A DNA stretch of 51,929 nt from an uncultured Prevotellaceae bacterium (GTDB lineage: Bacteria > Bacteroidota > Bacteroidia > Bacteroidales > Bacteroidaceae), in the NCBI GenBank assembly GCA_900316985.1, contig ONFE01000031.1, positions 1 through 51,929 on the forward strand, given 5' to 3'. A program made the translations under genes and the position numbers. The notes under the pieces were generated by a model. It searched no databases and had not been told where the DNA came from. It saw only the letters and a list, made by a program, of their open reading frames with translations. Of the stretch, positions 9,253 to 18,624 are shown in pieces (position 1 is the stretch's first letter; the number at the start of each line of letters is the position of its first letter).

Positions 9253-10232
9253 TACAACAGCCTGACTGCCTTGTGCTTGTTTTTACCCTTCTTATAGAGG
9301 TTCAGATCCGTCTGATAACCCACGAAGAGTTCATGGCTGCCATTGCCTAACGAAATGCCGTTGGTAAAGGCCTCATAACTATACCCCACATTGATACCGT
9401 GGAAACTGCCACCCACCAGCACCGTCACCGAGTTGGTGGGGCTGTAGCCCAAGCCCAAGTACATTATTTTCTTTTCATTGGTGTACCTCAAACGGGCCGT
9501 CACATCGGTCCTGTACGCCACGCCGTCACTCTGCCCGAAAACAGAGACGGGTATTGATAGAAACGGATTTCTCAGTTTAATATTGTATCCTGCGGTCAAA
9601 TAATACGTCCTATCCACCTGTAATTCATTCCGTTCACCCAGATGAATCAGCGGAGACATCGCATGTAGAAGCGAGGCTCCCACATACCAGTTTCGGCGCG
9701 AATAATAGAGACCCGCAGCCAAGTCAATATGGTTTCCATTCACATCGGAAGTGGAAAAGACTTCGTCGCCTGGATCTATCACATCCAAATCTGAGGAATT
9801 GAACTTCTCATTCAGGAATCCCACCTGTAGGCCAATGCCCAACTGCCCTTCGAAAAGTCGCATTTTGTAGGAATACTGCACGTTGATCTGCTGATGCGTG
9901 AACAGTCCTATCTGATCATTCACCAACTGCAAACCAGCGCCATGGTATCCATTCAGGGCATAGAAAGGCATGTCGGCCCCGACGAAGAAGGTTCGAGGAT
10001 TGCGCTCAAAACCAGCCAGACTCATGGCATAGGCACCCACTATGTTCAGTTTCGACTCCTTGCCCACGGCCGCAGGATTATAGGCCGACTCCATATCATA
10101 GTAATGACTGAAGTGCGGATCATACTGTGCCCTCGCTCCAAATGGAACGAAAGTCAGCAAAACCAACAACGGGAAGAATCGTCTAAACACAACGAAATAA
10201 CGAAGATTTCGCCCGATTATTGCCTCACCCAC
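9252..10232 (-). CDS. porP: type IX secretion system outer membrane protein, PorP/SprF family
   Basis: PorP/SprF proteins are 14-stranded outer-membrane barrels associated with the T9SS; some anchor secreted proteins. The 326-residue product has a signal peptide ending FGARAQ and the family opening YDPHFSHYYDMESAYNPAAVG. It has regular beta strands (LQLVNDQIGLFTHQQINVQYSYKM; GIGLQVGFLNEKF; WYVGASLLHAMSP) and the typical late motifs VTVLVGGSFHGINVGYSYE and HELFVGYQTDL. It is the first gene of the porPKLMN operon and its stop overlaps the porK start. A dcp terminator lies upstream, so the operon promoter should be within 10233-10285, although no clear TAnnTTTG box is visible there. Confidence 0.94.
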   Translation of the reverse strand: MGEAIIGRNLRYFVVFRRFFPLLVLLTFVPFGARAQYDPHFSHYYDMESAYNPAAVGKESKLNIVGAYAMSLAGFERNPRTFFVGADMPFYALNGYHGAGLQLVNDQIGLFTHQQINVQYSYKMRLFEGQLGIGLQVGFLNEKFNSSDLDVIDPGDEVFSTSDVNGNHIDLAAGLYYSRRNWYVGASLLHAMSPLIHLGERNELQVDRTYYLTAGYNIKLRNPFLSIPVSVFGQSDGVAYRTDVTARLRYTNEKKIMYLGLGYSPTNSVTVLVGGSFHGINVGYSYEAFTNGISLGNGSHELFVGYQTDLNLYKKGKNKHKAVRLL

Positions 10233-10285
10233 TTTTTTAGGCGCTCTTTCAGCGCGTCCAAAGGCTTAATGCAGAGGCAAAAGAA

Positions 10286-10320
10286 GAATGTAGAGTGCAG
10301 AAATGCTGCACTCTACATTC
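10286..10320 (-). terminator. intrinsic terminator of the M3 peptidase gene
   Basis: A perfect 15-bp inverted repeat (10286-10300 with 10306-10320) encloses a 5-nt loop. On the minus strand it is followed by a T-rich run (ttcttctttt). It lies just after the peptidase stop and separates it from porP. Confidence 0.85.
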
Positions 10321-10327
10321 CATATTA

Positions 10328-12466
10328 TTAATGGGCAAGCCCACGAGCTTTCAGCAAGGCGGAAGCATCGGGCTGAGCCATACCAGTAAAATCGGTGAAC
10401 ATCTGCATGAGGTCGCCTGTGTTTCCTCGGCTCAGGACCTTCTGGCAGAAGTCACTACCGGTGGCAGGATCAAGGGCACCGCGCTTGGCAAATACATCAG
10501 CGATATTGACGGCAAGCACCTCGGTCCACAAATAACTGTAGTAACCGGCGGCATAGCCTCCACCCCAAACATGGTTGAAATAACTGGTGCGATAGCGTGG
10601 AGGAATCTGTTTGTTAAGCAAGCCAACCTGCTGAAGAGCCTCAATCTCAAAGGCAGCAGCCTTATCAGCTAAAGGAACCTTGTCGGAAGACAGCATGTGC
10701 CATGCCATGTCGAGACAGGTGGCAGCGAGGTTTTCACCCAAGGCATAGGCGCTCTGGAAGTTTATGCTCTTCAGCATGCGCTCCTTCAGTTCGGCAGGCA
10801 TTGGCTGGCCTGTCTCGCAATGCAGGGCATAGTGGTCGAAGACTTCCGGGATGGAGGCAAACGACTCATTGAACTGGGAGGGCATCTCCACGAAGTCGCG
10901 GGCCACGGAAGTACCGCTCAGACTATTGTAGTTGCAGTCAGAGAGGATACCGTGGAGGGCATGTCCAAACTCATGGAAAAGCGTGGTCACCTCATCCCAA
11001 GTGAGCAGAGAGGGCTTGCCTTCAGGCGCTTTCGCATTATTGCACACGTTGAAGATGATGGGCAGCTGGTTATAACGGTGGCTCTGCTTGGCAAAACCAT
11101 CCATCCATGCGCCGCCGCGCTTGGTAGGACGGCGGAAGTAATCACAATAGAAGAGTGCCTTGGGCTTGTTGTCTTTGTCGAAGACCTCAAAGACCTTCAT
11201 ATCTGGATGATAGGTAGGAATGTCGGTGCGCTCCTTGAAAGTGAGCCCGTAGGCGCGATTGGCTGCATAGAACACACCATTGATCAGGACGCTGTCAACG
11301 TTGAAATATGACTTGATCTCATCATCGTTGACATTGAGCATCTGGCTCTTCATCTTTGCCGAATAGTAGAAACGGTCGTAAGGCTCCAGTTGGAAGTCAG
11401 GACCTTCCGTCTTACGGGCGAAGTCCTCTATAGCCTTGGTCTCTGCATCTGCCACAGACTTGTATTGTGCAATAAGGCTTTTCAGAAAGGCATATACATT
11501 CTCGGGGGTCTTGGCCATGGTCTTCTCTAATGAATAGGCGGCATAATTGGGATACCCCATGAGTTCGGCCTGCTCGGCGCGCAGTTTGGCTATCTCACTG
11601 ACGATGTCATAGGTATTGAACTTACCTGTGCCATCGGTACGATGGATTGAGGTTTCATAGACCAGACGGCGCAGTTCACGGTTTTCCAAACTGGCCAGCA
11701 GGGGCTGCTGAGTAGTGTTCACAATGACGATGGCATAAGGTGCCTTTCCGCCTCGGCTCTCAGCATCTTTCTTGCACTGTTCAATATCGGCATCACTCAA
11801 ACCGGCGAGTTTCTCCTTACTGTCAACCCATACCACGGCATTGTTGGTGGCGTCGAGCATCATGTCGCCCCATTTCTGCTGCAGGTCGGTGACACGCAGG
11901 TTGATGGCCTTCATGCGCTCCTTCTTGTTGTCAGGTAAAAGCGCTCCTTTGCGCACAAACTCCTTGTAAGTTTCCTCCAGTAGCTTCTTATCCTCGCCCT
12001 GAAGTTTGTCATGATCCCGGTCATACACCTGGCGGATACGCTCGAAGAGAGGCATATTGAAGGAAATCTCATTCTCCAACTCGGTCAGCATCGGCATCAC
12101 CTTCTTCTCTATCTCACCAAGTTCCGGTGTTTTGTCAGCCTCTGTCAAGGCAAAGAACACACGGCTCACGCGGTCAAGCAGACGTCCACTATCCTCGTAG
12201 GCCAGAATGGTGTTCTCGAATGTGGCAGAATCGGTGTTGTCCACAATCTTGGCAATGTTGTCACGGGTCTGCTGGATGGCACTCTCGAAGGCAGGCAGAT
12301 AGTCGGAAGTCTGGATCTTGCTGAAATCAGGTGCTCCGTAGGGGAGCGTGCTTTCTAGCAACAATGGGTTCTCCTGTTGAGCGTTTTGGCAACCACACAC
12401 TACAGAAGTCAAAGCTGATGAGACCACAATAGTCATAATGATGCTTTTGATTTTCATAAGTTTCAT
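10328..12466 (-). CDS. dcp: M3-family metallopeptidase, peptidyl-dipeptidase Dcp type
   Basis: This zinc metallopeptidase cleaves dipeptides or small peptides (M3 family, Dcp/oligopeptidase A group). The 712-residue product has a lipoprotein-like N-terminus (VVSSALTSVVCGCQNAQ), so it is probably exported and membrane-attached rather than cytosolic. The catalytic HEFGH sits at residues 498-502 (TLFHEFGHALHG), with the downstream Glu in the FVEMPSQFNE block and the C-terminal HVWGGGYAAGYYSYLW motif. Length matches Dcp. It is monocistronic, with its own terminator. Substrate preference cannot be read from the sequence. Confidence 0.93.
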   Translation of the reverse strand: MKLMKIKSIIMTIVVSSALTSVVCGCQNAQQENPLLLESTLPYGAPDFSKIQTSDYLPAFESAIQQTRDNIAKIVDNTDSATFENTILAYEDSGRLLDRVSRVFFALTEADKTPELGEIEKKVMPMLTELENEISFNMPLFERIRQVYDRDHDKLQGEDKKLLEETYKEFVRKGALLPDNKKERMKAINLRVTDLQQKWGDMMLDATNNAVVWVDSKEKLAGLSDADIEQCKKDAESRGGKAPYAIVIVNTTQQPLLASLENRELRRLVYETSIHRTDGTGKFNTYDIVSEIAKLRAEQAELMGYPNYAAYSLEKTMAKTPENVYAFLKSLIAQYKSVADAETKAIEDFARKTEGPDFQLEPYDRFYYSAKMKSQMLNVNDDEIKSYFNVDSVLINGVFYAANRAYGLTFKERTDIPTYHPDMKVFEVFDKDNKPKALFYCDYFRRPTKRGGAWMDGFAKQSHRYNQLPIIFNVCNNAKAPEGKPSLLTWDEVTTLFHEFGHALHGILSDCNYNSLSGTSVARDFVEMPSQFNESFASIPEVFDHYALHCETGQPMPAELKERMLKSINFQSAYALGENLAATCLDMAWHMLSSDKVPLADKAAAFEIEALQQVGLLNKQIPPRYRTSYFNHVWGGGYAAGYYSYLWTEVLAVNIADVFAKRGALDPATGSDFCQKVLSRGNTGDLMQMFTDFTGMAQPDASALLKARGLAH

Positions 12467-12529
12467 AGTTATTTGGTGTTTACTGAGTCAGTATCCTTTC
12501 TTTTCATAGAGGAAGAAAAGCACAAAGGT

Positions 12530-12667
12530 CTACCTGTCATCATCTGCCGAATAGTCCTTTGTCTCTAATTCATATTGCAACGCCTCCAATTGCCGGAGCG
12601 TCATCTGTTCCACACGATGCTCAATCTCCCGGATGAGCTCTTCGCGACGGTATTCTTCGTCATTCAT
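12530..12667 (-). CDS. small charged protein of unknown function
   Basis: A 45-residue frame beginning MNDEEYRREELIREIEHR is strongly charged and helical. A longer frame to 12772 exists, but a minus-strand promoter-like pair (TATCTTTG at 12718-12725, CTTG at 12746-12749, 20-nt spacing) places transcription start near 12711. That supports the inner ATG at 12667. No family is recognised. It could be a small regulatory protein; its reality is moderately supported by the promoter alone. Confidence 0.45.
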   Translation of the reverse strand: MNDEEYRREELIREIEHRVEQMTLRQLEALQYELETKDYSADDDR

Positions 12668-12717
12668 AATATCAGGAACGATTTTTATGAGAGGTTCTAT
12701 TAATAAACCATCGAGTG

Positions 12718-12749
12718 CAAAGATAACACATTTTTCGATATCATGCAAG
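12718..12749 (-). promoter_or_regulatory. Bacteroidota-type promoter for the small ORF
   Basis: The minus strand reads a -33-like CTTG (12746-12749), a 20-nt spacer and a -7 TATCTTTG (12718-12725), which fits TTTG-N20-TAnnTTTG with one mismatch. Confidence 0.55.
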
Positions 12750-12869
12750 TTCGGGGTAATTATTCTACACAAACAGAACTGATTACGGTGAAGAAGAGAC
12801 TACCATCAGCTAGTTTTTCCTTTCTAAATGTTAAAAAACCACTTTAGGTATAAAATATTTATAGAATAA

Positions 12870-12901
12870 TTTGGTTTATATTATAAACTTATTTATCTTT
12901 G
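12870..12901 (+). promoter_or_regulatory. Bacteroidota-type promoter for membrane protein/regulator pair
   Basis: TTTG (12870-12873), a 20-nt spacer and TATCTTTG (12894-12901) match the Bacteroidales sigma-factor consensus exactly. Transcription would start near 12908 and read 13009 onwards. Confidence 0.8.
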
Positions 12902-13008
12902 CAGCGTGAACCGGACACAATGGGCCCAATTCGTGCTTTCTGCAGGAGCACGGATAAGGCCTGAGAATATGGAAACTATTGTGTAAAACTCAAAAAAGAA
13001 AGTAAACT

Positions 13009-13686
13009 ATGGAAGAAAACAACAACTTGACTGCCGAGCGCAGTCTGGAAATCATCACCGAGCAGATTGCACAAAGCCGCAAGACTGTTTCGAAAGAAGT
13101 GGGCCAGTCGCTCTTCGTCTCAGGCATCTGCATCATAGGTATAGCCATACTGACTACCATTTGTCTCCTGCTCACTGGTAATACGTTATTTTATCTGCTA
13201 TATGGCTTGATACCTGTATTGGTAATAGGTATAGATAATTATAACAAAAAGGATAAGCCAAAGGCTCCCGTCAGTCTGGTTGGTTCAATGGTGGACAAGA
13301 CCTGGCAGACGTTCGGCATCTTCGCACTTTCGTTTTGCGTATTTGCCATTCATTTCAACTTTTTTATGGGGCGAATTAATACTCCTGATATGTATGCCCG
13401 TTTTGCCATCCACCCCTTCCGCATCATCCTTCTGCTGATGGGTATGGCAATTACTATAAATGGTTATATACTTAAAAGCCGATGGCTGATTTGGTGTGGC
13501 ATCATTGGCGGTATCGGCGGTTTCATCTTGGAGTCGTTCGGCGTTGCTGATATGTTTCTGAGCCGCCTGTTCGACTTGGCCAGTTTCAACCGTTACTCTC
13601 ACATTCCGCCATGTATTATGGTTGTATTATTTGCCTTCGTAGGCGTGCTTCTCCCAGGCATAATGCTTAAAAAGCAGAGTCTATGA
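13009..13686 (+). CDS. hypothetical six-helix membrane protein
   Basis: The 225-residue product has a charged N-terminal helix (MEENNNLTAERSLEIITEQIAQSRK) and about six hydrophobic segments (around residues 36-57, 60-78, 103-122, 134-152, 155-175 and 200-222). No enzyme motif is visible. Its stop overlaps the start of a winged-helix regulator by four bases (ATGA), a coupled arrangement seen for Bacteroidota membrane protein/regulator pairs. The consensus promoter upstream supports expression. Function is unknown; the pairing suggests the regulator controls this operon. Confidence 0.85.
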   Translation: MEENNNLTAERSLEIITEQIAQSRKTVSKEVGQSLFVSGICIIGIAILTTICLLLTGNTLFYLLYGLIPVLVIGIDNYNKKDKPKAPVSLVGSMVDKTWQTFGIFALSFCVFAIHFNFFMGRINTPDMYARFAIHPFRIILLLMGMAITINGYILKSRWLIWCGIIGGIGGFILESFGVADMFLSRLFDLASFNRYSHIPPCIMVVLFAFVGVLLPGIMLKKQSL

Positions 13687-13979
13687 TGTTCCCAACGTTA
13701 GACCCCCTACTCCACTCCGAGTTGCGACTGGCCGTGATGTCGCTGCTCGTGAGTGCCGAAGAAGCCGAATTCCCGTATATCAAGGAACAGACGGGAGCCA
13801 CGGCCGGCAACCTGAGTGTGCAGATTGACAAGCTCTCGGCGGCGGGCTATGTGGAAGTGGAGAAGACTTTCAAGGGAAAGCGCCCCTGCACCATCTGCCG
13901 CATCACGCCCACAGGACTGAAAGCCTTTGAGGATTATGTGGAGGCATTGAAGAGTTACTTGCAAGTGAACTCCAAGTAA
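13683..13979 (+). CDS. winged-helix transcriptional regulator
   Basis: The 98-residue protein is a single winged-helix DNA-binding domain: LDPLLHSELRLAVMSLL (helix 1), TGATAGNLSVQIDKLSAAGYVEVEKTFKGKRP (recognition helix and wing) and CRITPTGLKAFEDYVEAL (dimer helix). This is the compact MarR/ArsR-like type in which the partner gene is usually the controlled one. It overlaps the upstream membrane protein by four bases, so translation is coupled. No ligand-binding domain is present. Confidence 0.88.
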   Translation: MMFPTLDPLLHSELRLAVMSLLVSAEEAEFPYIKEQTGATAGNLSVQIDKLSAAGYVEVEKTFKGKRPCTICRITPTGLKAFEDYVEALKSYLQVNSK

Positions 13980-14006
13980 CAGATGCCTCTAGGAACCATC
14001 TGAACT

Positions 14007-15053
14007 TTAGCTGTTCTTTTTGTAACTCTGCACGGCCCATACTGCCATAAAGAGGCCAATGGAGAGGAGTGCCAGTAATTGATGAGCAATGGCCGCAAAA
14101 CCTCCACCACGGATGAAGACGGTACGGATAGCATCGATAAAATAGTGCATGGGATTGACATAGGTGGTCATATAGGCCCACGAGGGCATGGAGCGCGTAG
14201 GTGTGAAAAGTCCGCTGAGCAACAGGATGCAGACCACGAAAAACCACATGACGAAGATGGCCTGCTGCATGGTGTCGCTATGGTTGCTGACAACAAGCCC
14301 GAAGGATGAAAAGAACAGGGCAAGCAACATCGCCAAGACATAGACCCACAACAGGGAACCGGCACAGGTGATGCCATAGATACCCCACGCCAGCAACAGG
14401 CAGACGGTGACCACGAAGAGCGCAATAAGCCAATAAGGTATCAGTTTAGCCAGGATAAAGGCCCATTTCGAGACTGGCGTGACGTTGATCTGCTCGATGG
14501 TGCCTGCCTCTTTCTCACCCACGATATTGAGTGTAGGGAGGAATCCCGTCAGTAGCATCATCACGATGGCGAAGAGAGCCGGAATCATGTAGAGTTTGTA
14601 GTTCTGGTGTTGGTTGTAGAGAAGGAGTACAGAGGGCTGTGCCTGTAGGGCAGCCGCTGAGACACGCGAAACTACAATCTGCGAGAGATAGGCACTGCCC
14701 ATTGCACCCTTGGTACCATTAACTGCATTGGCAGCAATAAGACATTGACCATCATGTATTTCAAGAATGATGTCCGCCTTTCCCTTCTCCACATCGGCAA
14801 GGGCAACCTTGTATGAGGGTTTCTGACCCGTAAAGATGAAATAGCGGGATGCCTCGATGGCATGTACAAGCTGCTGAGACTGAGTGGTACGGTCATTATC
14901 GACCACCGCCACACGGATATTCTTCACCTCCATGCTCATCACCCAGGGCATGACACACATGATGACAATGGGAAACAGGATGATAAGGCGTGGCAGAAAA
15001 CTGTTACGCCTTATCTGGAGGAACTCCTTTTGTATGAGATATCTGAGTGTCAT
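14007..15053 (-). CDS. ABC-2 type transporter permease (second permease)
   Basis: This inner-membrane permease is part of a YhiI/RbbA/YhhJ-type export pump. The 348 residues contain an N-terminal helix (FLPRLIILFPIVIMCVMPWV), a long extracytoplasmic loop (residues 45-170) and a C-terminal bundle of helices (about 175-340) with the ABC-2 motif GEKEAGTIEQINVTPV, the coupling element to the ATPase. It starts 3 nt after the preceding permease, in the operon tolC-hlyD-ATPase-permease-permease. The transported substrate is unknown; drugs or bile-type compounds are typical for this class. Confidence 0.92.
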   Translation of the reverse strand: MTLRYLIQKEFLQIRRNSFLPRLIILFPIVIMCVMPWVMSMEVKNIRVAVVDNDRTTQSQQLVHAIEASRYFIFTGQKPSYKVALADVEKGKADIILEIHDGQCLIAANAVNGTKGAMGSAYLSQIVVSRVSAAALQAQPSVLLLYNQHQNYKLYMIPALFAIVMMLLTGFLPTLNIVGEKEAGTIEQINVTPVSKWAFILAKLIPYWLIALFVVTVCLLLAWGIYGITCAGSLLWVYVLAMLLALFFSSFGLVVSNHSDTMQQAIFVMWFFVVCILLLSGLFTPTRSMPSWAYMTTYVNPMHYFIDAIRTVFIRGGGFAAIAHQLLALLSIGLFMAVWAVQSYKKNS

Positions 15054-15056
15054 AGC

Positions 15057-16115
15057 TTATTCCAATCGGGTATTAAACTTCTTGAGGGCAATAGTCAGGA
15101 ACAGGACTGTCATAACTGCGAGCACTGCGACTTCAAGGGCCACCTCACCGATGCCCACACCCATAATCATCAATTTGCGCATAGCCTGAATATAGTAGCG
15201 TGGTGGTACAACGGCCGAGATCCATTGTAATATCCGGGGCATCGACTCCACGGGAAAGAGCATGCCAGAGAGCATCACCACAGGCATGAGCAAAACCATA
15301 GCTGAAAGTAACAGGGCAACCAACTGCGTCTGGGCGATATTGGAGATGAGCAGTCCCAGAGAGAGTGCCAAAAGGATATAGAGGATGCTGACGGCAATAA
15401 TCCAAAACAAGGAGCCGGCAAGAGGCACTCCCAACACAAAACGGGCCATCAACAGAATGGTAATAAGAATTCCGATGGCTAATATCAAATAGGGCACTGC
15501 CTTGGCCACGACCACCATCAACGGACGGACAGGAGAGACAAGCAGTACTTCCATCGTGCCTTTCTCCTTTTCCCTGACGATGGATATGGAGGTCATCATG
15601 GCACAGATAAGCATCAGCAGCATACCCATGATGGCAGGTACGAAGTTGTAGGCCGAGCGCATCTGGGGATTGTAGAGCATCTTCGTATTGACTAGTGAGT
15701 ATTGAGAATTGGCCATAACCTGTTGTGCATAGTTTGTCCATTGTTGCGCCATGTTTGGATCAGAGCCATCAACAATAAACTGTAGTCCGCTCTTCTTGCT
15801 GGCAAAATCCTGTCCGAAAACCACTGCCATATCTGCCTTTTGATTACGAATCAGCCGCTCGGCCTCTTTCGGCGTGGCTACGGCTTTAGTGATGGTGAAG
15901 TATTCCGACTGTGCCAGCCGTTCCACAGTCTGCTGTGTCAGATGATCCATCTGTGAGGTTACCACCACCGTTCGCACATTCCTCACATCAGTGGTAATGG
16001 CAAAACCAAACAACAGCATCAGCATTACAGGCATGCCGAAAAGAATAAGCATAGTGCGACGGTCGCGCAGAATATGCTTGGATTCCTTGATGACGAATGA
16101 CAGAAATTGTTTCAT
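15057..16115 (-). CDS. ABC-2 type transporter permease (first permease)
   Basis: The 352-residue permease begins MKQFLSFVIKESKHILRDRR; longer frames upstream lie inside the ATPase gene and are rejected. It has one N-terminal helix (TMLILFGMPVMLMLLFGFAI), a large external loop and five further helices. The coupling motif REKEKGTMEVLLVSPV is clear. It is paralogous to the next gene, and the two presumably form a heterodimer. It lies 25 nt after the double ATPase, so the five genes read as one operon. Confidence 0.93.
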   Translation of the reverse strand: MKQFLSFVIKESKHILRDRRTMLILFGMPVMLMLLFGFAITTDVRNVRTVVVTSQMDHLTQQTVERLAQSEYFTITKAVATPKEAERLIRNQKADMAVVFGQDFASKKSGLQFIVDGSDPNMAQQWTNYAQQVMANSQYSLVNTKMLYNPQMRSAYNFVPAIMGMLLMLICAMMTSISIVREKEKGTMEVLLVSPVRPLMVVVAKAVPYLILAIGILITILLMARFVLGVPLAGSLFWIIAVSILYILLALSLGLLISNIAQTQLVALLLSAMVLLMPVVMLSGMLFPVESMPRILQWISAVVPPRYYIQAMRKLMIMGVGIGEVALEVAVLAVMTVLFLTIALKKFNTRLE

Positions 16116-16140
16116 GTTCTTATCTTTTTCACATCTGCCG

Positions 16141-17616
16141 TTAATCAGAAGTGCGGATAGCCTGTCGCGCCAGATAAGTAAACACATGGTCCATATCTGG
16201 CTGGCCAAACTGCTGTTTAAGTTCTTCGGGTGTGCCCATAGCGCTAATCTTGCCGTCCACCATAATCGAGATACGGTCACAATACTCAGCCTCGTCCATA
16301 TAGTGGGTGGTCACGAAAACGGTGATACCACGTTGGGCTGCATCGTAAATAAGTTCCCAAAACTGTCGACGCGTAGCGGGATCGACACCACCCGTAGGTT
16401 CGTCGAGGAACACCACACCAGGTTCGTGGAAAATCGAGACCGAGAAAGCCAGTTTCTGCTTCCAGCCAAGTGGCAGCGACGACACAAGGTCGTCCTTGTG
16501 CTCCATGAAATTCAAACGGCGCAACAATTCTTCAGTCTTCACTCTGATCTCTTCACTTTCCATCCCATAGATACCAGCGAACAGACGGATATTCTCGCTG
16601 ACGGTCAGGTCTTCGTAGAGCGAGAAGCGTTGCGACATATAACCGATATGCTTCTTTATCTGCTCATATTCTGTTCGAATATCATAGCCTACCACACGGC
16701 CAGTGCCGCTCGTCGGCTGATTCAGACCTGTCAGCATGTGCATGGCGGTTGTCTTTCCAGCACCATTGGCTCCGAGGAATCCGAATATCTCGCCTTTCCT
16801 AACAGTAAAACTAATATCATCCACGGCATGGAATGAGCCAAAGGCCTTTACCAAGTGTTCTACCTCGATGACTGGTTCAGCATGTTGATGTGCCGCAGCA
16901 GCATCCTCTGCTTCCACACGCTCTATACCCGGCGGATTGAAGACATCCTTGAACCTGTCAAGAATCACCTCAGGCTTATCGATTCCTTGAATCTTACCCT
17001 GATCGAGAAATGCCACTCGGTCACAACAACGCACCTCGTCGAGATAAGGCGTGGAGGCCACAATGGTGATGCCACGCTCCTTCAGTGTCTGGAGCATCTC
17101 CCAAAACTCCTTACGGCTCACTGGATCGACACCCGTCGTAGGTTCGTCGAGGAAGAGCACACTCGGACTATGTACCAATGCACAACTCAATGCCAGTTTT
17201 TGCTTCATACCACCCGACAACGCACCTGCACGACGATTCTTAAACCGCTCTATTTGAGAGTAGATGGCCTTGATGCTGTCATAGCCTTCCTCGACCGTAG
17301 TACCGAAAAGTGTTGCAAAGAACTTCAGGTTCTCTTCCACCGTCAGATCCTGATAGAGTGAAAACCTGCCTGGCATATACCCGACATGCTTCCGTATCTC
17401 CTTCATCTGATATACGGTATCGAAGCCATCCACCGCAGATGTACCACTATCGGGCTTCAGCAACGTACAGAGGATGCGATAGAGCGTGGTCTTGCCAGCC
17501 CCATCCGGACCGATCAGACCAAAGACCTCGCCCTTTTCGACAGAGAATGACACATCATCGAGTGCCTTTACCTTGCCGTATGACTTACTGACGTTTTTAA
17601 CTTCTATTGCGTTCAT
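16141..17616 (-). CDS. double-domain ABC transporter ATP-binding protein
   Basis: Two ATPase domains are fused in one 491-residue chain, as in RbbA/YbhF-type pumps. Domain 1 has Walker A GPDGAGKTT, signature LSGGMKQKL and FLDEPTTGVDP. Domain 2 has Walker A GANGAGKTT but a changed signature (LPLGWKQKL in place of LSGG-Q), followed by FLDEPTGGVDP. The second composite ATP site may therefore be degenerate. The start MNAIEVKNVSKSYG is preferred; a GTG 15 codons upstream directly abuts the hlyD stop. The protein should power the two downstream permeases. Confidence 0.93.
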   Translation of the reverse strand: MNAIEVKNVSKSYGKVKALDDVSFSVEKGEVFGLIGPDGAGKTTLYRILCTLLKPDSGTSAVDGFDTVYQMKEIRKHVGYMPGRFSLYQDLTVEENLKFFATLFGTTVEEGYDSIKAIYSQIERFKNRRAGALSGGMKQKLALSCALVHSPSVLFLDEPTTGVDPVSRKEFWEMLQTLKERGITIVASTPYLDEVRCCDRVAFLDQGKIQGIDKPEVILDRFKDVFNPPGIERVEAEDAAAAHQHAEPVIEVEHLVKAFGSFHAVDDISFTVRKGEIFGFLGANGAGKTTAMHMLTGLNQPTSGTGRVVGYDIRTEYEQIKKHIGYMSQRFSLYEDLTVSENIRLFAGIYGMESEEIRVKTEELLRRLNFMEHKDDLVSSLPLGWKQKLAFSVSIFHEPGVVFLDEPTGGVDPATRRQFWELIYDAAQRGITVFVTTHYMDEAEYCDRISIMVDGKISAMGTPEELKQQFGQPDMDHVFTYLARQAIRTSD

Positions 17617-17661
17617 AGTGGTTGCAAATCGTTTCTTTAGCAAAAATTCTTCACTCTTCAC

Positions 17662-18606
17662 TTATAATTTCACTTCCCCATACATTCCGATTTTCACATA
17701 TCCGTCGTTCTTGATAGCTATCTTCACGGCATATACCAGGTCGGCCCGCTCATCATCGGTGAGGATTGTCTTGGGGGTAAATTCCGAATGAGAGGAAATC
17801 CACGAGATCGTTCCATCGTATTCTTTCTTCTGACCGCCACCATAGTCAGCAAAGACTTTAACTTTCTGACCCGCCTTTATATCTTTCAGCTGAGAGGAAG
17901 TGACGTATGCACGCAGATACATATTCTGTGTGTCAGCGATCTTGAAGAGCGGTTTCCCAGTGGCCACGAATTCGCCGCGTTCCACATACTTCTCCAATAC
18001 GGTTCCTGACAGCGGTGCCTTCACTTCGGCGTTGGCTATCTGATCGGCTATTTGTTTCCTTTGAGCATCTATACCATCTATCTGAGCACTAATACCCTTG
18101 CTCTGCTCAGACAGGCTGGCGTTATTACTGCGAATCTGGTCGCGAGTGGCATCACGCTGACGTTCCAGCACCTTGATTTGGTTGTTGATGTCATCAAGTT
18201 GCTTACGGGGTACGGCACCATCTCTGACCAATTCGCTGAAACGCTGACGTTCACGCTGGGTATTGGAAATCTGCTGATTGATGGACGACAGTTGCTTCTC
18301 CAAGTCAAGCCGACGACTGTCGGTGGCATTTCTCGACATGGCCAGTTGCCGTTTCTGGGCTTCCAACTGTTGGGCCGTCATCTGTAACTGATAAGCATCT
18401 ATTTGGCCTACCACCACCCCACTTTCCACGATTTGCCCCTCGGTTATATCGAAAGTTTTCAGCTCGCCCGTGGATTTGGCCGAAACAGTCACTTCCGTAG
18501 CCTCAAATGTACCTGTGGCGTCACACTCCTTTTCCTGGTTTGAGCAAGACACCATGAATAAGGTTAAAATGGAAAGATGTAATAAAGAATAATATTTGCG
18601 TGCCAT
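17662..18606 (-). CDS. HlyD-family periplasmic adaptor (membrane fusion protein)
   Basis: The 314-residue protein has a lipoprotein-type signal (LTLFMVSCSNQEKEC). It then has the biotinyl-lipoyl-like half motifs (VSAKSTGELKTFDITEGQIVESG and VKAPLSGTVLEKYVERGEF), a long coiled-coil hairpin in between (about residues 75-185) and a beta-barrel region (TQNMYLRAYVTSSQL). Such adaptors bridge an inner-membrane pump and TolC. It lies 18 nt after tolC and just before the ATPase gene. The anchor is probably lipid rather than a membrane helix. Confidence 0.93.
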   Translation of the reverse strand: MARKYYSLLHLSILTLFMVSCSNQEKECDATGTFEATEVTVSAKSTGELKTFDITEGQIVESGVVVGQIDAYQLQMTAQQLEAQKRQLAMSRNATDSRRLDLEKQLSSINQQISNTQRERQRFSELVRDGAVPRKQLDDINNQIKVLERQRDATRDQIRSNNASLSEQSKGISAQIDGIDAQRKQIADQIANAEVKAPLSGTVLEKYVERGEFVATGKPLFKIADTQNMYLRAYVTSSQLKDIKAGQKVKVFADYGGGQKKEYDGTISWISSHSEFTPKTILTDDERADLVYAVKIAIKNDGYVKIGMYGEVKL

Positions 18607-18624
18607 AATCGTATTCTTTTATTT

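Larger units (their letters stand above)
12668..13008. other. divergent intergenic region
   Basis: This 341-nt gap separates the minus-strand small ORF from the plus-strand membrane protein gene. It contains one promoter facing each way (12718-12749 minus and 12870-12901 plus) and an approximately 100-nt 5' leader before 13009. I see no RNA gene or repeat. Confidence 0.6.
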
